DNA of 64,000 nucleotides from Ascarosepion bandense (Eukaryota > Mollusca > Cephalopoda > Sepiida > Sepiidae). Made by a program: the position numbers and the translations under genes. The notes under the pieces were generated by a model. That model was not told where the DNA came from. It did no database searches and worked only from the letters and a program-made list of their open reading frames with translations. Location: NCBI GenBank assembly GCA_037127315.1, contig JBBBDQ010000445.1, positions 355,001 to 419,000 of the forward strand. The letters run 5' to 3'. Every line of letters starts with the position of its first letter. Positions within the stretch are counted from its first letter, which is position 1. Positions 62,611-64,000 of the stretch are shown here, one piece after another.

Positions 62611-64000
62611 GTCAGTTAAGAAGTGCCAGACATTTCATGCTTGGGCGATCATGACTTTTAGTCCATGACTGATTAGGCAGAAGATTTTCCGGCAGTGGGT
62701 TGCCATTTCTTTCTGTAGTAGACTAGTTACCAGCCACAGCTCTAGAACCTAATCTGTCCTACTATTCAACCCATAGATGAAGGAAGAAGAGATGGATTCA
62801 GTCAGTTAAGAAGTGCCATACATGTCATGCTTGGGTGATCATGTCTTTTAGTCCATGACTGATTAGGCAGAAGATTTTCCGGCAGTGGTTGCCATTTCTT
62901 TCTGTAGTAGACTAGTTACCAGCCAAGACTCTAGAACCTAATCTGTCCTACTATTCAACCCATAGATGAAGGAAGAGAAGAGATGGATTCAGTCAGTTAA
63001 GAAGTGCCATACATGTCATGCTTGGGTGATCATGTCTTTTTTAGTCCATGACTGATTAGGCAGAAGATTTTCCGGCAGTGGGTTGCCATTTCTTTCTGTA
63101 GTATCAGTTACCAGCCAAGGCTCTAGAACCTAATCATCCTACTATTCAACCCATAGATGAAGGAAGAAGAGATGGATTCAGTCAGTTGCTAGGTGCCATG
63201 ATGTCATGCTTGGGTGATCATGTCTTTTTTAGTCCATGACTGATTAGGCAGAAGATTTTCTGGCAGTGGGTTGCCATTTCCTTCTGTAGTAGACTAGTTA
63301 CCAGCCAAGGCTCTAGAACCTAATCTGTCCTACTATTCAACCCATAGATGAAGGAAGAAGAGATGGATTCAGTCAGTTAAGAAGTGCCATACATGTCAAG
63401 CTGGGTGATCATGTCTTTTTTAGTCCATGACTGATTAGCAGAAGATTTTCCGGCAGTGGGTTGCCATTTTCTGTAGTAGACTAGTTACCAGCCAAGGCTC
63501 TAGAACCTAATCTGTCCTACTATTCAACCCATAGATGAAGGAAGAAGAGATGGATTCAGTCAGTTAAGAAGTGCCATACATGTCATGCTTGGGTGATCAT
63601 GTCTTTTTAGTCCATGACTGATTAGGCAGAAGATTTTCTGGCAGTGGGTTGCCATTTCTTTCTGTAGTAGACTAGTTACCAGCCAAGGCTCTAAACCTAA
63701 TCTGTCCTACTATTCAACCCATAGATGAAGGAAGAAGAGATGGATTCAGTCAGTTAAGAAGTGCCATACATGTCAAGCTTGGGTGATCATGTCTCTTTTA
63801 GTCCATGACTGATTAGGCAGAAGATTTTCCAGTAAGTGGCTGTCATTTCTTTCTGTAGTAGACTAGTTACCAGCCAAGGCTCTAGAACCTAATCTTTCCG
63901 TCCTACTATTCAACCCATAGATGAAGGAAGAAGAGATGGATCTATCAAGTTACAAATAACAAGGATGTCATGCTTGGGCGATCATATCTCTTTTGATCCC
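62611..64000 (-). repeat. 190-bp satellite made of tandem SINE bodies
   Basis: GTCAGTTAAGAAGTGCC-type starts at 62611, 62801, 62992, 63181, 63372, 63559 and 63749, then a decayed unit near 63938 running off the window. Units contain GACTGATTAGGCAGAAGATT, TAGTTACCAGCCAAGGCTCT and CAACCCATAGATGAAGG, i.e. the SINE body without its tRNA head. Spacing 187-191 bp. Confidence 0.93.

Noticed and set aside
62611..64000. CRISPR-like array
   Set aside because: Units are contiguous 190-bp copies without unique spacers, in a eukaryotic context; they are SINE bodies.

Overview
This is eukaryotic, AT-rich, intron- and repeat-dominated DNA. A molluscan genome is my best guess, probably a coleoid cephalopod such as an octopus or squid. 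That guess rests on the look of the repeats (tRNA- and 5S-derived SINEs, many TA tracts, Penelope, RTE-like and Tc1/mariner debris) and on the large introns; no sequence search was possible.

The only confident host gene is DNAJC2 (MPP11/zuotin, the ribosome-associated J-protein) on the minus strand. Eleven coding exons were placed by splice signals and homology. The start codon is at 36944 and the last exon in the window is 1981-2061. All phases join without a stop for 358 codons. The window therefore holds the N-terminus, the J domain with its HPD motif, and the zuotin-homology/charged region. The C-terminal SANT domains must lie beyond the left edge. A good donor site at 37196-37201 suggests a 5' untranslated exon just upstream, so the promoter is probably near 37.2-37.35 kb.

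The introns (2-36.9 kb) are packed with transposons: a Helitron-like element at the left edge, Penelope-like RT fragments, long-arm foldback elements, an RTE-like LINE tail, a mariner nested in a hAT-like element, a truncated mariner-type transposase, a solo LTR with a perfect 5-bp target duplication, 5S-tRNA chimeric SINEs, dimeric SINEs and a 120-bp tandem array.

The right part (37-64 kb) has no recognisable host gene. It holds a 142/151-bp satellite (38.9-40.3 kb), a LINE segment repeated three times (41.4-42.6 kb), SINE composites, a 5S-5S-tRNA SINE, and a near-intact LINE at 50.55-53.60 kb. That LINE lies inside a SINE, which lies inside a Helitron-like element. Further right are a deleted Tc1 element, (AG)n minisatellites and, at the right edge, a 190-bp satellite made of tandem SINE bodies.

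The recurrent themes are shared 3' tails between SINEs and LINEs, one tail common to several SINE types, SINEs with duplicated modules up to full satellite arrays, and many large inverted repeats, one with a hammerhead-ribozyme-like core in its loop. I found no operon-like, CRISPR or defence system.
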